Assembly (NCBI GenBank): GCA_034421095.1
Contig: DAOUKR010000032.1
Location: forward strand, 1-64,000
Reading direction: 5' to 3'
Length of the DNA stretch: 64,000 nt
DNA from: JAGWBG01 sp034421095
Lineage (GTDB): Bacteria; Chloroflexota; Dehalococcoidia; Lucifugimonadales; JAGWBF01
In this document: positions 25,621 through 35,204 of the stretch, piece by piece
Layout: every line of letters begins with the position of its first letter
Position numbering within the stretch: position 1 is the stretch's first letter
The notes under the pieces: generated by a model
The model's input: only the letters and a program-made list of their open reading frames with translations
What the model was told of the DNA's origin: nothing
The model's database searches: none
Position numbers and translations under genes: made by a program

Positions 25621-27963
25621 ATGACCACTTCCACGTTTGGTTCACGTGTCAAGCGCCGAGAGGACCCCAAGCTCATCACCGGCCAGGGAAACTACGTTGA
25701 CGACATAAAATTGTTCGGCATGGTCCACGCCGTGGTTGTGAGGAGTCCCCATGCCCACGCCAGAATCAGGAACATAGATACATCCGCAGCCAGGAACCAT
25801 CCCGGAGTCGTAGCAGTGTTTACCGGGGCGGAGTTGCATGAGCAGCTAGGCTCCCTTCCCGTTGGCTGGCTCCTGCCGGACATAAAGATGCCGCCACACC
25901 CGCCTATGGCCGTTGAAACTGTGAAGTTCGTGGGCGAGGCTGTTGCAGCCGTGATAGCAAATGACCCTGCAACCGCAGCAGACGCCGCGGGAATGGTGCA
26001 AGTGGACTATGAGCCTCTGCCCGCCGTGGTGAACCCCGAGGAAGCCACTCAGAGTAGAGCGCCATTGATTCACCAGGAGGCTCCCAACAACATAGCCTGG
26101 GAATGGGCAGTGGGTGGCGGCGACATCGAAGCGGCAGCGAGCCAGGCCGAAGTGAGAGTCAGCCAACGGATTATTCAGCAGCGTTTGATTCCCAACGCCA
26201 TGGAGGGCCGTGGGATAGTGGCCGACTTCAACAGTGGCACCAACCAGCTTACCCTCTGGTCGTCCACCCAGATACCTCACCTGGTAAAGCTGCTTCTTGC
26301 GCTGGTCACGGGCCACCCGGAGCACCAGTTGCGGGTCATTGCGCCCGACGTGGGAGGCGGTTTCGGCAGCAAGATATGCCTCTACGCCGAGGAAATCATC
26401 ATGATGATCCTGGCTAAACGGGTAGGTAGACCTGTCAAGTGGATTGAGACTCGCCAGGAGAACTACGTGGCTACCAACCACGGCAGGGACCATGTCCAGG
26501 ACCTGGAGATTGTAGGAAACAGGGACGGCACGATCACCGGCATCAGTGCTACGGTTTACGCCAACATGGGAGCGCATCTCTCCACCTTCGCTCCTCTGAT
26601 TCCGTCCTACCTCTTTGGCCTCATGCTGGTGGGGACATACAACATATCCAACGTCTCATGCAAAGTCTACGGTACTTTCACCACCACCACGCCCGTGGAC
26701 GCTTACCGTGGGGCCGGCCGCCCGGAGGCTACCTTCATCCTTGAGAGGATGGTGGATATGTTCGCCCAGGAGATAGGCATGGATCCCGCCGAGGTGCGCC
26801 GCAAGAACCTAATCCCGCCCTTTGAAAACGGCCACACAATAGCCACCGGGGTGAGCTATGACAGTGGCAACTACGAGGCGGCGTTGGACAGGGCCCTGGA
26901 GATGGTGGGCTACCAGGACTTCCGGCAGGAGCAGGAGCGCGCCCGTCAGGAGGGTCGCTACCTGGGCATTGGGGTCTCCACCTACGTGGAGATTTGCGGG
27001 GCTGCCCCATCGGCTATCGCCACAACCCTTGGGGCGCAGGCAGGACTCTGGGAAAGCGCCCTAGTCAGGGTACACCACACTGGCAAGGTGACGGTGTATA
27101 CGGGTAGCTCCGCTCACGGCCAGGGCCATGAGACAACCTTCTCCCAGTTGGTCTCCTCCGAGCTGGGCATACCCATTGAAGACGTGGAGGTGATACACGG
27201 AGATACCTCCCAGGTCCAGTTCGGCACCGGGACCTTCGGCAGCAGAAGCGCGGCCGTGGGCGGTACGGCTATTCACGTGAGCGTGGAGAAAATCAAGGAC
27301 AAGGCCAGGAAGTTGGCTGCCCATCTGCTGGAGGCCGCCGAAGCCGATATAGTATACGAGGACGGCAGGATGTTCGTTCAGGGTGCGCCGTCCAATGCAA
27401 AGGGCTTTGGAGAAATCGCCCTGGCGGCCAATTTAGCGGGCAGTCTCCCGGAAGGAATGGAGCCCGGCCTGGAGGCCACCAGCTATTTCGACCCGGGGAA
27501 CTTCACCTGGCCCTTTGGCGCCCACGCCGCAGTTGTGGAAGTAGACCCCGACACGGGGGAAGTGAAGATTCTCCGGTATGTGGCAGTGGACGACGTGGGG
27601 AACGTTATTAACCCGATGATAGTGGACGGTATGGTCCACGGCGGAATAGCTCAGGGTATCGGGCAGGCCCTCCAGGAGGAGGCCGTTTACGATGACAACG
27701 GCCAACTCCTCACCGGCTCGATGATGGACTACGCCGTCCCCAGCGCCGACGTTCTGCCGTCCTTCGAGGTAGACCGCACCGTGACCCCCACTCAGGTGAA
27801 CCCCCTGGGAATCAAAGGCGCCGGAGAGACAGGCACTATCGCCGCCTCTCCCACAATCATCAACGCTGTGGTGGATGCTCTGGCCCCATTCGGGATAAAA
27901 CACATAGACATGCCCGTCAAGCCCGAAAGGGTTTGGCGCGCCATACAGTCGGCGAGAGGATAG
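25621..27963 (+). CDS. CoxL form II / xanthine dehydrogenase-family molybdopterin subunit
   Basis: Large molybdenum-cofactor subunit of 780 residues of the xanthine dehydrogenase/CO dehydrogenase family. The active-site loop reads AYRGAGR (residues 361-367), the signature of form II CoxL, not the form I AYRCSFR of true aerobic CO dehydrogenases. Mo-pterin segments such as GGGFGSK and IKGAGETGT are present, as is the late catalytic Glu. ATG at 25621 follows GGAGG by five bases; GTG 25618 is too close. No FAD or iron-sulfur subunit gene is in the window. A MoxR-type and a VWA gene follow, as coxD and coxE do. Confidence 0.92.
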   Translation: MTTSTFGSRVKRREDPKLITGQGNYVDDIKLFGMVHAVVVRSPHAHARIRNIDTSAARNHPGVVAVFTGAELHEQLGSLPVGWLLPDIKMPPHPPMAVETVKFVGEAVAAVIANDPATAADAAGMVQVDYEPLPAVVNPEEATQSRAPLIHQEAPNNIAWEWAVGGGDIEAAASQAEVRVSQRIIQQRLIPNAMEGRGIVADFNSGTNQLTLWSSTQIPHLVKLLLALVTGHPEHQLRVIAPDVGGGFGSKICLYAEEIIMMILAKRVGRPVKWIETRQENYVATNHGRDHVQDLEIVGNRDGTITGISATVYANMGAHLSTFAPLIPSYLFGLMLVGTYNISNVSCKVYGTFTTTTPVDAYRGAGRPEATFILERMVDMFAQEIGMDPAEVRRKNLIPPFENGHTIATGVSYDSGNYEAALDRALEMVGYQDFRQEQERARQEGRYLGIGVSTYVEICGAAPSAIATTLGAQAGLWESALVRVHHTGKVTVYTGSSAHGQGHETTFSQLVSSELGIPIEDVEVIHGDTSQVQFGTGTFGSRSAAVGGTAIHVSVEKIKDKARKLAAHLLEAAEADIVYEDGRMFVQGAPSNAKGFGEIALAANLAGSLPEGMEPGLEATSYFDPGNFTWPFGAHAAVVEVDPDTGEVKILRYVAVDDVGNVINPMIVDGMVHGGIAQGIGQALQEEAVYDDNGQLLTGSMMDYAVPSADVLPSFEVDRTVTPTQVNPLGIKGAGETGTIAASPTIINAVVDALAPFGIKHIDMPVKPERVWRAIQSARG

Positions 27964-28872
27964 ATGGCAACCGGCTTCACCCTTGAGGGCGACAGCCCGA
28001 AGGGTTCTATCCAGGGTATTCTGGAGCGGCTGGAGGAAGAGCACTATATAGCCGACCAGGCCATTGCCACCTCCGTGTATATGGCGCTTGTTCTGGGCCG
28101 CCCACTTCTGATTGAGGGACGGGCCGGCGTGGGCAAGACAGAGGTGGCAAATGTCCTCTCCAGAATCCTCAATACTAATCTGATTCGTCTCCAGTGCTAC
28201 GAGGGACTGGACGTGACCACAGCCCTCTACGAGTGGAACTACCCCAAGCAACTCCTCCGAATCAAGCTGGACGAGAACGTTTCTCGCAGCACCGAGGAGA
28301 AGGAGCAGGAGATATTCAGTGAGGCGTTCCTCCTGCAACGCCCCCTCCTGGCCGCCCTCACCCAGAGGGAACGGGCCCCCGTGCTGCTCATAGACGAGGT
28401 AGACCGGGCGGACGAAGAGTTTGAGGCTTTCCTCCTGGAAGTCCTCTCCGAGTTCCAGGTGACCATTCCCGAAATCGGCACCATCAAGGCGGCCCACGTC
28501 CCTACGGTGGTGCTGACGTCCAACCGTACCCGCGACCTTTCCGATGCCCTGCGCAGGCGGTGTCTGTACCTGTGGATTGACTACCCCTCCTTTGAGAAGG
28601 AACTGGCTATAATACACGCCAAGGTGCCCGGCATCTCCGACACACTGGCCCGTCAGATTTGCCGATTCCTTCACGGGGCCAGGGAAATCGGCCTGGAAAA
28701 GATGCCCGGCGTCTCGGAGACGCTGGACTGGGCGAAGGCCATGGTGCTGCTTCACCACAAACACCTTGACCGAGAGAAGGTGGAGCAGACCATCGGGTGC
28801 TTCGTGAAAGACGCCGAGGACTTGCAACGGCTCCGGAGCGGCATCCTTGATGAGTTGCTGGGGAAAGTCTAG
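27964..28872 (+). CDS. MoxR-type AAA+ ATPase, CoxD-like
   Basis: AAA+ ATPase of 302 residues. Walker A is GRAGVGKT (52-59), Walker B is VLLIDEVDRAD (about 140-150), sensor region LTSNRTRDLSDALRRRC follows. In cox clusters the CoxD ATPase, with VWA protein CoxE, matures the Mo-Cu or molybdenum site of CoxL. ATG at 27964 directly follows the coxL stop, so the genes are coupled. The partner VWA gene lies at 29417, separated by a hicBA pair. Confidence 0.9.
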   Translation: MATGFTLEGDSPKGSIQGILERLEEEHYIADQAIATSVYMALVLGRPLLIEGRAGVGKTEVANVLSRILNTNLIRLQCYEGLDVTTALYEWNYPKQLLRIKLDENVSRSTEEKEQEIFSEAFLLQRPLLAALTQRERAPVLLIDEVDRADEEFEAFLLEVLSEFQVTIPEIGTIKAAHVPTVVLTSNRTRDLSDALRRRCLYLWIDYPSFEKELAIIHAKVPGISDTLARQICRFLHGAREIGLEKMPGVSETLDWAKAMVLLHHKHLDREKVEQTIGCFVKDAEDLQRLRSGILDELLGKV

Positions 28873-28888
28873 CGCGTCTTTCCTGATT

Positions 28889-28916
28889 TTGCAGAATAGA
28901 ACTTTTTGAATAACAT
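28889..28916 (+). promoter_or_regulatory. Possible promoter of the hicBA pair
   Basis: TTGCAG (28889-28894), 16-base spacer, TAACAT (28911-28916) in an AT-rich stretch, 25 bases before the hicB ATG. The pair may thus be transcribed apart from the cox genes. Confidence 0.4.
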
Positions 28917-28940
28917 TAATCTAGACGAGAGGCCTTGGAG

Positions 28941-29162
28941 ATGCAGTTTACCGGAGTCTTCCAAAAGCGTGAAAGCTGGTTTGTAGCATGGGTCGAGGAA
29001 ATTCCCGGTGTCAACACTCAAGGCAGGACTCTCAAGGAGGCCCAGGAAAACCTCAAGGAAGCTCTGAAGCTGGTCATTGAGGCGAATCGCGAGCTTGCTT
29101 CTCGTAGCGAGGCAGAGTCGGAGAGCCCCGCTATCAGGCGGTCCATTTCTATTGAGATATAG
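28941..29162 (+). CDS. hicB: HicB-family antitoxin
   Basis: Protein of 73 residues with the HicB partial RNase H fold: VFQKRESWFVAWVEEIPGVNTQGRTLKEAQENLKEALKL. No ribbon-helix-helix DNA-binding tail is visible after residue 60. ATG at 28941 is preferred over an in-frame TTG at 28935. The HicA-type toxin gene follows 6 bases after the stop, the usual arrangement in the reversed (hicBA) order. Confidence 0.82.
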   Translation: MQFTGVFQKRESWFVAWVEEIPGVNTQGRTLKEAQENLKEALKLVIEANRELASRSEAESESPAIRRSISIEI

Positions 29163-29168
29163 CTGAGG

Positions 29169-29357
29169 GTGAGGCGGTCAGACCTGATACGTCATCTCTC
29201 CCGGCAAGGATGCCTTCTACTTAGGGAAGGCGGTAGGCACTCCATTTTCTACAATCCCAGGAACAACAGGACATCAGCTATACCCCGTCACCGACAGATC
29301 AACGACTTTTTAGCTATAAAGATATGTCGTGACCTGGGCGTTCCAGAGGCCCCTTGA
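29169..29357 (+). CDS. hicA: HicA-family toxin
   Basis: Protein of 62 residues with the double-stranded RNA-binding-like HicA fold. The segments LIRHLSRQGCLLLREGGRHSIFYN and a catalytic His (GGRHSIF) match mRNA-cleaving HicA toxins, and AIPRHRQINDF supplies the second conserved block. GTG at 29169. Partner hicB is directly upstream. The pair lies between coxD-like and coxE-like genes, an unusual insertion site. Confidence 0.82.
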   Translation: MRRSDLIRHLSRQGCLLLREGGRHSIFYNPRNNRTSAIPRHRQINDFLAIKICRDLGVPEAP

Positions 29358-29416
29358 ACATATGAGACTGGAGACTATAACCTCAGTACTATGCCGATGC
29401 AGGGATAAAAGCAAGG

Positions 29417-30574
29417 ATGTCAGGTTTGCCTTCAATAAATGACCATGAATATAGTCTGGTCTCCCACATTATCTACTTCTGCCGATCCCTGCGTGAAAAT
29501 GGCCTCCTGGTGGGCCCTTCGGAGACTGCCGACGCGCTTCAGTCCCTTGGCCTGCTGGACGTGATGGACAGGGAGCAGGTCTACTGGGCTTTCAGGACCA
29601 TACTTGTCTCCCGGGTGTACGAGGTCCCCGTCTTCGACGAATGCTTCCGGCAGTTCTGGGCACTTCACAAGCCTCTGGACACGTCACCCCGTTCCTCCGA
29701 CTCCAATCAGGACCGGATAGACGGAGCACGGCGCTTTAACCGGCGGGTCGGCACGTCTTCGGGCGCTGGAGAGGCGGATGAGGCGCAACCTCAGTCGGTG
29801 CAAATCTTCCGTACCGGAGCCAGCCCTGTGGAGGTAGTGGCCCGGCGAGACCTGACGGTGCTCAAGGGGGATGACCTGGAGGAAGTCTCCCGAATCGCTG
29901 CCCGTCTGGCCCGTGCCCTACCCTCGCGCCCGGGCCGTCGCCTCCGGCGGCATAAGCGTAAGGGTGTCCCGGACCTGCGCAGTGCCCTGCGTGTCAACCT
30001 CTCCAACGGCGGGAACATCGTCACACTACCCCGACGACGCCGGGTGCGACGAGTCCCGCGACTGTTGGTGATGCTCGATGTCAGCGGCTCGATGGACCGG
30101 TATGCCGGCCTGCTCCTGCAACTGGCCTACGCCCTTGGACAGAGGGCGGGACGCGTGGAGACCTTTGTTTTCAGCACGTCCCTGACCAGAGTGACCAGAC
30201 ACCTCAAGGCGCCATCCTTCCAGGAGGCCGTCAGTCGCATAAGCGATCAGGTGTACCACTGGTCGGGCGGCACGCGTATCGGAGAGTGCTTGGGCACACT
30301 GAACCGAGAGTATTCCGCTATTCTTGACCGCAATACCTCTGTCTTCATTCTGAGTGACGGCTGGGAGACGGGTGACGCCGAGCACCTAGCGCACGAACTA
30401 GCCCTGCTTAAGCGGCAGGTGAGGAGACTGGTCTGGCTGAACCCTCTCTTGGGCACCCCAGACTACCAACCCCTGACCCTGGGATTACAGGCGGCACGTC
30501 CGTACGTTGACGTATTTGCTTCGGCGCTGGATCTGGCGCATCTGAGGCGGCTGCCGGACCTCCTCCGGGACTGA
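29417..30574 (+). CDS. VWA-domain protein, CoxE-like
   Basis: Protein of 385 residues. The N-terminal region (to about 190) resembles the CoxE helper domain with an Arg-rich stretch. The C-terminal VWA domain has the MIDAS motif DVSGSM (Asp221, Ser223, Ser225), with the later SGGTRIGECL and LSDGWETGD segments. CoxE works with the MoxR ATPase in inserting or activating the metal site of CoxL. ATG at 29417. It is separated from its expected partner by hicBA. Confidence 0.88.
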   Translation: MSGLPSINDHEYSLVSHIIYFCRSLRENGLLVGPSETADALQSLGLLDVMDREQVYWAFRTILVSRVYEVPVFDECFRQFWALHKPLDTSPRSSDSNQDRIDGARRFNRRVGTSSGAGEADEAQPQSVQIFRTGASPVEVVARRDLTVLKGDDLEEVSRIAARLARALPSRPGRRLRRHKRKGVPDLRSALRVNLSNGGNIVTLPRRRRVRRVPRLLVMLDVSGSMDRYAGLLLQLAYALGQRAGRVETFVFSTSLTRVTRHLKAPSFQEAVSRISDQVYHWSGGTRIGECLGTLNREYSAILDRNTSVFILSDGWETGDAEHLAHELALLKRQVRRLVWLNPLLGTPDYQPLTLGLQAARPYVDVFASALDLAHLRRLPDLLRD

Positions 30575-30925
30575 CACGAGGTTCCCACAATAGACAAGTG
30601 GGGCAAGTGCAAAACTGAGCCTGCCCCGTACTCCGACTTGTCAGCAGACAGGTCGTCATTCTGACGAAGGCCAGAATCCAGGGGGTGGGGGTATGGAAAC
30701 CGGCTCAAGGTTCGCCACGGCGAATCTACCGGAGGTACGACCGGAATGACGGTATGGAGGTTGCAGGTTATTTTCATAGTAATGGCAGAGGGCTTTGGGA
30801 AAATCAAAGAACCTTGCTGTGGCGTTCTCCCACGGTTTGATGTAGAGTTATATTACCGGGCGGAGGTCGGGAAAGCATAGCCCCCTTGACTTGTGCGCCG
30901 GGCCGTATTCGAAAGGAGGATGGTC
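30575..30925. repeat. Intergenic region with composite repeat copy 3
   Basis: No gene is seen in these bases. CCTGCCCCGTAC at 30620-30631 and the 52-base block at 30700-30751 are members of the dispersed family. The block differs from copy 2 by only a few bases. An AT-rich stretch near 30845-30855 could hold the promoter of the aminotransferase gene. Confidence 0.7.
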
Positions 30926-32269
30926 GTGGCCGAGACGATAAGAGAGGCATATATCAGGAAGAACCCCAAGTCAGCCGAGCTATATCCAAGGTTCAAGGAT
31001 GTGTTCCCCGGAGGGGGTGGAGGCCACGACATGCGTGTTGCCGAGCCTTTCCCCATCTCCATCGCCAGGGGCCAGGGCACACGCCTGTGGGACGTTGACG
31101 GGAACGAGTACATAGACTTCGGGCTGGGGTCGGCGTCACTGCTGCTGGGACACTCCCATCCGGCGGTTGTGGAGGCGCTGGTCCAGGCAGCCCCCAGAGG
31201 CTCTCAGTTCAGCCACCCCCATGAGGCGGAGCTAGAGTGGGGAGAGCGGGTATGCAACCTTGTTCCCTGTGCCGACAAGGTCCGCTTTGTGGGCTCGGGA
31301 GCGGAAGCCACCATGCTGTCCATGCGGGTCGCCAGGGCATATACAGGCAAGGAGAAGATAGTCCGGTGGGAGTCCCACTATCACGGCTGGCATGATTACG
31401 CGATGCCCGGGTCCTTGCCTCCGTTCGACGTGCCCGCCTCGACGGGCGTTCCCAGGGGAGCCTTGGAATCGGTCATTGTCCTGCCGCTCGACCTGGATGC
31501 CCTGGAGCGTACCCTGGCTAACGACAACAACATCGCGGGCGTCATCACGGAAGGTTCCGGGGCGTCCTACGGGACCGTTCCCCTCAAGCCGGGCTTTCTG
31601 GAAGGTGTCAGGAAGCTGACGCGGCAATACAACGTGGTGATGATTCTGGACGAGGTAATTACAGGTTTTCGCTGGAGCCCGGGTGGACTTCAGCAGAAGA
31701 TAGGCCTTGACCCGGACCTCTGCACTATGGCCAAAATACTGACGGGCGGGTTGCCAGGCGGCGCAGTAGCCGGTAGTGACGAGATTATGAGGGTCATAGC
31801 TCAGACTGGCGATTCTCACCATGACCGCTTTCAGAGGGTCTCTCACGGGGGCACTTTCAACGCCAACTCATACGCAGCCGCCACGGGGAATGCCGCTCTG
31901 AAGATAGTCGCCACGGGAGAAATGCAGGATACCGCCGACAGGATGGCCGAGCGCCTGCGAGTGGGACTCCGAGAGATTGTGGATAGATACGAGGTGGCAG
32001 CGTGCGTATACGGTGATTCTTCCACCTTCCACGTTTACTTCGGGGCCAGGTCAATCGAAGGTTTCGACGCCAGTACATTGAAGGACCAACCGTTGGAAAT
32101 CCAGAACGCCTTTCGCCAGGCCCTTCAGGTACGAGGCGTAGACCTGATGTCCCGGACCAGCGGGGTCCTTTCCGGCGTCCACACGGAGGCGGATATTGAC
32201 CTGAGCCTGGAGGCCTTCGACGGGGCGTTCAAAGCTATGGTGGACGAGGGCCTGGTCAGCCATAGCTGA
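30926..32269 (+). CDS. Class III aminotransferase, glutamate-1-semialdehyde aminomutase-like
   Basis: PLP-dependent enzyme of 447 residues. The segments GTRLWDVDGNEYIDFGLG, SHYHGWHDY and ILDEVITGFR place it in class III. The PLP lysine is in TMAKILTGGLPGGAVAG. It resembles GSA aminomutase, but no haem genes are near and many relatives are generic aminotransferases, so no gene name is given. GTG at 30926 has AAGGAGG six bases upstream; ATG 30920 would overlap that site. Confidence 0.87.
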   Translation: MAETIREAYIRKNPKSAELYPRFKDVFPGGGGGHDMRVAEPFPISIARGQGTRLWDVDGNEYIDFGLGSASLLLGHSHPAVVEALVQAAPRGSQFSHPHEAELEWGERVCNLVPCADKVRFVGSGAEATMLSMRVARAYTGKEKIVRWESHYHGWHDYAMPGSLPPFDVPASTGVPRGALESVIVLPLDLDALERTLANDNNIAGVITEGSGASYGTVPLKPGFLEGVRKLTRQYNVVMILDEVITGFRWSPGGLQQKIGLDPDLCTMAKILTGGLPGGAVAGSDEIMRVIAQTGDSHHDRFQRVSHGGTFNANSYAAATGNAALKIVATGEMQDTADRMAERLRVGLREIVDRYEVAACVYGDSSTFHVYFGARSIEGFDASTLKDQPLEIQNAFRQALQVRGVDLMSRTSGVLSGVHTEADIDLSLEAFDGAFKAMVDEGLVSHS

Positions 32270-32285
32270 CAACGATAGAGGAAGG

Positions 32286-33800
32286 TCAAAGGGTCTCCCA
32301 GTTGGCGTGCTGCTCGAAGGCGTGGGCTACCCGGAAGAGGGTGGCGTCGTCGAAGTGCCTGCCCACGAGCATCAGTCCCACCGGCAACCCGTTGGACTTG
32401 CCGCAGGGTATGCTCAGGGCCGGGTGCCCCGTCATGTTGAAGGGGGCGGTGTTGTTGACCATCTTCCAACCCTCCGAGAGCGTTCCCGCCACGTCCTGGT
32501 CCGGCTCGTACCTGTTGGCCTTCATGGGCGTGGTAGGCAGGGCCAGCACATCGTACTGCTCCAGCGCCCGGTCATAGCTGGCCCGCAGGGACCTGCGGAT
32601 GTTCTGGGCCTTGGCATAGGCACGGCTGTGATAGTGCTCGCTCATGTAAGTACCCATGAGAAGGACCATCTTTACCGTCGGCGGGAAATCCTTTGCCTGG
32701 GTCCGGCGAGCCATTCCCAGGGCACTCATAAGGCTCTGGTTGTAAAAACCCTCCCAGCCGTAACCGGCACCATTGCCCTGCAGCAATGCCGTGGCCCCCT
32801 GGGAGATGAGTGCCCACACAATCCCTCCGGCCGTTTTGTGGTCGGGCACGGATATGTCGGAGGTTTGTGCCCCTAGCTCGTTGAGCACCCCCAGAGCCTT
32901 GCGTACCGCCGCGTCCACGTCCGGCTCCGAGTCAGACCAACCGAATCCTTCTGTCAGCACTCCAATGCGCAGACCGTTCACACCAAGTCCCAGTGCCTCG
33001 GTGTAGGGTTGCACGTGCATCTCGCCCTGTCGCGGGTCCAGGGGGTCTTTGCCGGCGATGACTTCGAGGGTCAGGGCCGAGTCGGCCACGGTGCGGGACA
33101 TGGGGCCTGCGTGGTCGAAGGTGTTGTCTATGCCCACAATACCGGTGTAGGGGACCAGACCATGGGTGGGTTTCAGTCCCACTACTCCGCAGTAAGAGGC
33201 GGGAATCCGAATGGAGCCGCCCTGGTCGCCGCCGATGGTGATGTCTATATCGTCGTAGTATAATGCAGCGCCCGACCCGCCGGAGGACCCCCCGGCCAGA
33301 TGCTCGGGGTCGTGGGGGTTCAGAACCGGCCCGTAGGCGCTGGTATCCCCCGCTCCGGAGAAGGCGAAGTTGTCCAGGTTGAGGGTTGCGACGACCTCGG
33401 CCCCTGCGTCCAGTAGCCACGTGACGATGGTGGCATCGGTCTCCGGGATGTAGCCATCCAGCAGCAGCGAGCCGCAGGTCATTGGCATACCGGCTATGCA
33501 GATGTTGTTCTTCAACCCGAATCTCTTGCCGGCCAGCTTCCCGGAAGGGCTACCCTTCAGCCTGCACCGGCGCAAGATGGCGTTGAAGGGGTCATCCTGT
33601 CGTGAGGGCCGATGACCCGGGTCGCGGTCGGGGTACTTGAGAGGCTCTTGGGCCATCGGAAGGCGCTCCAGGGACTCGTAGGATGACAAGAACCCGGGTA
33701 TCAGGCTTTGAAAACCCGCCATCTCGTCGTCGCTCAGTTCAAAATGGTTGGCTGCGGCCAATCTGCGAAGGTCATCCGGCGTCGGGAGTCGAAATGTCAT
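32286..33800 (-). CDS. Amidase signature-family hydrolase
   Basis: Amidase of 504 residues with the Ser-Ser-Lys triad: Lys in FGLKNN, Ser in GGDQGGSIRIPAS and the GGSSGGSGAAL signature. It hydrolyses amides to acids and ammonia; GatA function is unlikely because no gatB or gatC is near. It starts at 33800, overlapping by 29 bases the end of the orphan hicB gene, so the two are coupled. It is the last gene of a unit with DUF35, thiolase and hicB. Confidence 0.9.
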   Translation of the reverse strand: MTFRLPTPDDLRRLAAANHFELSDDEMAGFQSLIPGFLSSYESLERLPMAQEPLKYPDRDPGHRPSRQDDPFNAILRRCRLKGSPSGKLAGKRFGLKNNICIAGMPMTCGSLLLDGYIPETDATIVTWLLDAGAEVVATLNLDNFAFSGAGDTSAYGPVLNPHDPEHLAGGSSGGSGAALYYDDIDITIGGDQGGSIRIPASYCGVVGLKPTHGLVPYTGIVGIDNTFDHAGPMSRTVADSALTLEVIAGKDPLDPRQGEMHVQPYTEALGLGVNGLRIGVLTEGFGWSDSEPDVDAAVRKALGVLNELGAQTSDISVPDHKTAGGIVWALISQGATALLQGNGAGYGWEGFYNQSLMSALGMARRTQAKDFPPTVKMVLLMGTYMSEHYHSRAYAKAQNIRRSLRASYDRALEQYDVLALPTTPMKANRYEPDQDVAGTLSEGWKMVNNTAPFNMTGHPALSIPCGKSNGLPVGLMLVGRHFDDATLFRVAHAFEQHANWETL

Positions 33801-33993
33801 TGCAAGACCCTCCTACAGGAACCTCTTTATCTTGCTGCCGATATGCTATTACCATTTCACGTACAGCATCTTGAAGTAGTTCCCTGCATTCTTCTAGTGT
33901 TTTCCCCTCCGTTATTACCTCCGGCCACTCTACCAACTGTCCCATGTAGCCAGAGCGGGCCTTTGTATATCTGGCGGTATAGGTGCTTATCAT
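33772..33993 (-). CDS. HicB-like protein without a HicA partner
   Basis: Protein of 73 residues with the HicB-type core (YTKARSGYMGQLVEWPEVITEGKTLEECRELLQDAVREMV). No hicA-like gene lies next to it: 12 bases upstream ends the thiolase gene, and its 3' end overlaps the amidase start. It might be an orphan antitoxin or a recruited regulator. The start context is weak. Confidence 0.75.
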   Translation of the reverse strand: MISTYTARYTKARSGYMGQLVEWPEVITEGKTLEECRELLQDAVREMVIAYRQQDKEVPVGGSCNDISTPDAG

Positions 33994-34005
33994 GCCGCCA
34001 TATCC

Positions 34006-35154
34006 TCACTTCTTCAAGATGTGAATAGTGGTGACGTCGCCGGCACCGGAGCAATGGGCAAGGCCTACCTTCGGGTCTTTCACCTGGCGGGGACCGGCCT
34101 CGCCCCGCAGTTGGGTGACAATCTCGTGTATCATCCGAATCCCCGAGGCCCCGAAGGGATGGCCCATGGCAAGTAGGCCTCCGTCGGTGTTGGTGGGGAT
34201 GTCGCCGCTAATCCGGGTACGCCCCGTCTGGGTGGCGACCCAGCCTTCGCCCCTGGGCACTATGCCGAGGGCCTCCAACTGCTGTACCTCTCCTATGGTG
34301 GCGGCATCGTGCACCTGCACAATATCCACGTCCTCGGGTCCCAGCCCCGACATTTCATAGGCCTGGTCCGACGCTTCCTTACGGTAGGGGTTCAGGGCTG
34401 GATGGTCCGCGCCTCGAACGCTGTAGGTTCCCGTAGCCAACGCTGCGGCTGCAACGGTGACGTGGCGGCCGTTGTCCGGGGCGAAGTTCTTTATGGCGTC
34501 CCTGGCACAGAGCACAGCCGCCGAGCCTCCCTCGCTGGTTGGGCAGCACTGGTAGAGGGTGAGAGGGTCTGCGATTGGGCGGGACTCCAGCACCTCGGCG
34601 AGAGTGAAGGTCTTGTTGTACTGGGCGTAGGGGTTGAGGGCCGCGTTGTCATGTGCTTTTACCGATACCTGAGCTATGGCCTCTGCGGGGGCGTTGTACT
34701 CCTCCATGTAGCGACGAGCCCTCAGTGCGTAGCCTGCCATCATGTGGTCGGCTCCGATGAGTCTCTCGGGGCTGTCCTCGGCCGTCACTGCGACGGGTCC
34801 CTTCGGCACCTTCTCGGCCCCAAAGGCCAAGGCCAGGTCATACAGACCGGTGGCGATGCCCCAGTAGGCTTGCCAGAAGGCGGTGGAGCCGCTTGAGCAA
34901 GCGTTTTCCACGTTGACGATGGGTATGCCAGTAAGCCCCAGTCCTCGCAGGGTAGCCTCGCCCAGGGACATCCCCTGATAGTAGACGTGTCCGAAATAGG
35001 CTATCTGAACGCTGCTCCAGCCGACGGAGGCGTCGTCAATGGCCTCCACGACGGCCTGCTGTGCCAGCTGGGTAAGGTCCTTCTCAGGAAACCTGCCAAA
35101 GGGGTGTAGTCCCACCCCAAGGACAACGACCTCCCTCTGTGGCTTCATGGTCAT
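34006..35154 (-). CDS. Thiolase / acetyl-CoA acyltransferase family protein with Cys nucleophile
   Basis: Thiolase-fold protein of 382 residues. The nucleophile Cys is in NVENACSSGSTAF. The C-terminal GHPFGASGIRM and LAHCSGAGD segments are present. It groups with SCP-x/lipid-transfer type thiolases that work with a DUF35 partner, encoded directly upstream. ATG at 35154 (or 35148) follows AAAGGAGGGGG. It may cleave or form C-C bonds of acyl-CoA thioesters; the substrate is unknown. Confidence 0.88.
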   Translation of the reverse strand: MTMKPQREVVVLGVGLHPFGRFPEKDLTQLAQQAVVEAIDDASVGWSSVQIAYFGHVYYQGMSLGEATLRGLGLTGIPIVNVENACSSGSTAFWQAYWGIATGLYDLALAFGAEKVPKGPVAVTAEDSPERLIGADHMMAGYALRARRYMEEYNAPAEAIAQVSVKAHDNAALNPYAQYNKTFTLAEVLESRPIADPLTLYQCCPTSEGGSAAVLCARDAIKNFAPDNGRHVTVAAAALATGTYSVRGADHPALNPYRKEASDQAYEMSGLGPEDVDIVQVHDAATIGEVQQLEALGIVPRGEGWVATQTGRTRISGDIPTNTDGGLLAMGHPFGASGIRMIHEIVTQLRGEAGPRQVKDPKVGLAHCSGAGDVTTIHILKK

Positions 35155-35204
35155 TCCCCCTCCTTTTGTACTCCATACAGATAACGGAGCACCGTGGTGA
35201 GCGC

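Noticed and set aside
25621..27963. True aerobic CO dehydrogenase large subunit
   Set aside because: The active-site loop is AYRGAGR (form II), not the form I AYRCSFR, and the small and medium subunits are absent.
27433..28827. 464-codon minus-strand frame across coxL and the MoxR gene
   Set aside because: Antisense shadow crossing two real genes; no ribosome site and no recognisable domains.
30926..32269. hemL (haem pathway glutamate-1-semialdehyde aminomutase)
   Set aside because: The family is right, but class III enzymes of this kind are often generic and no haem genes are near, so the name is not supported.
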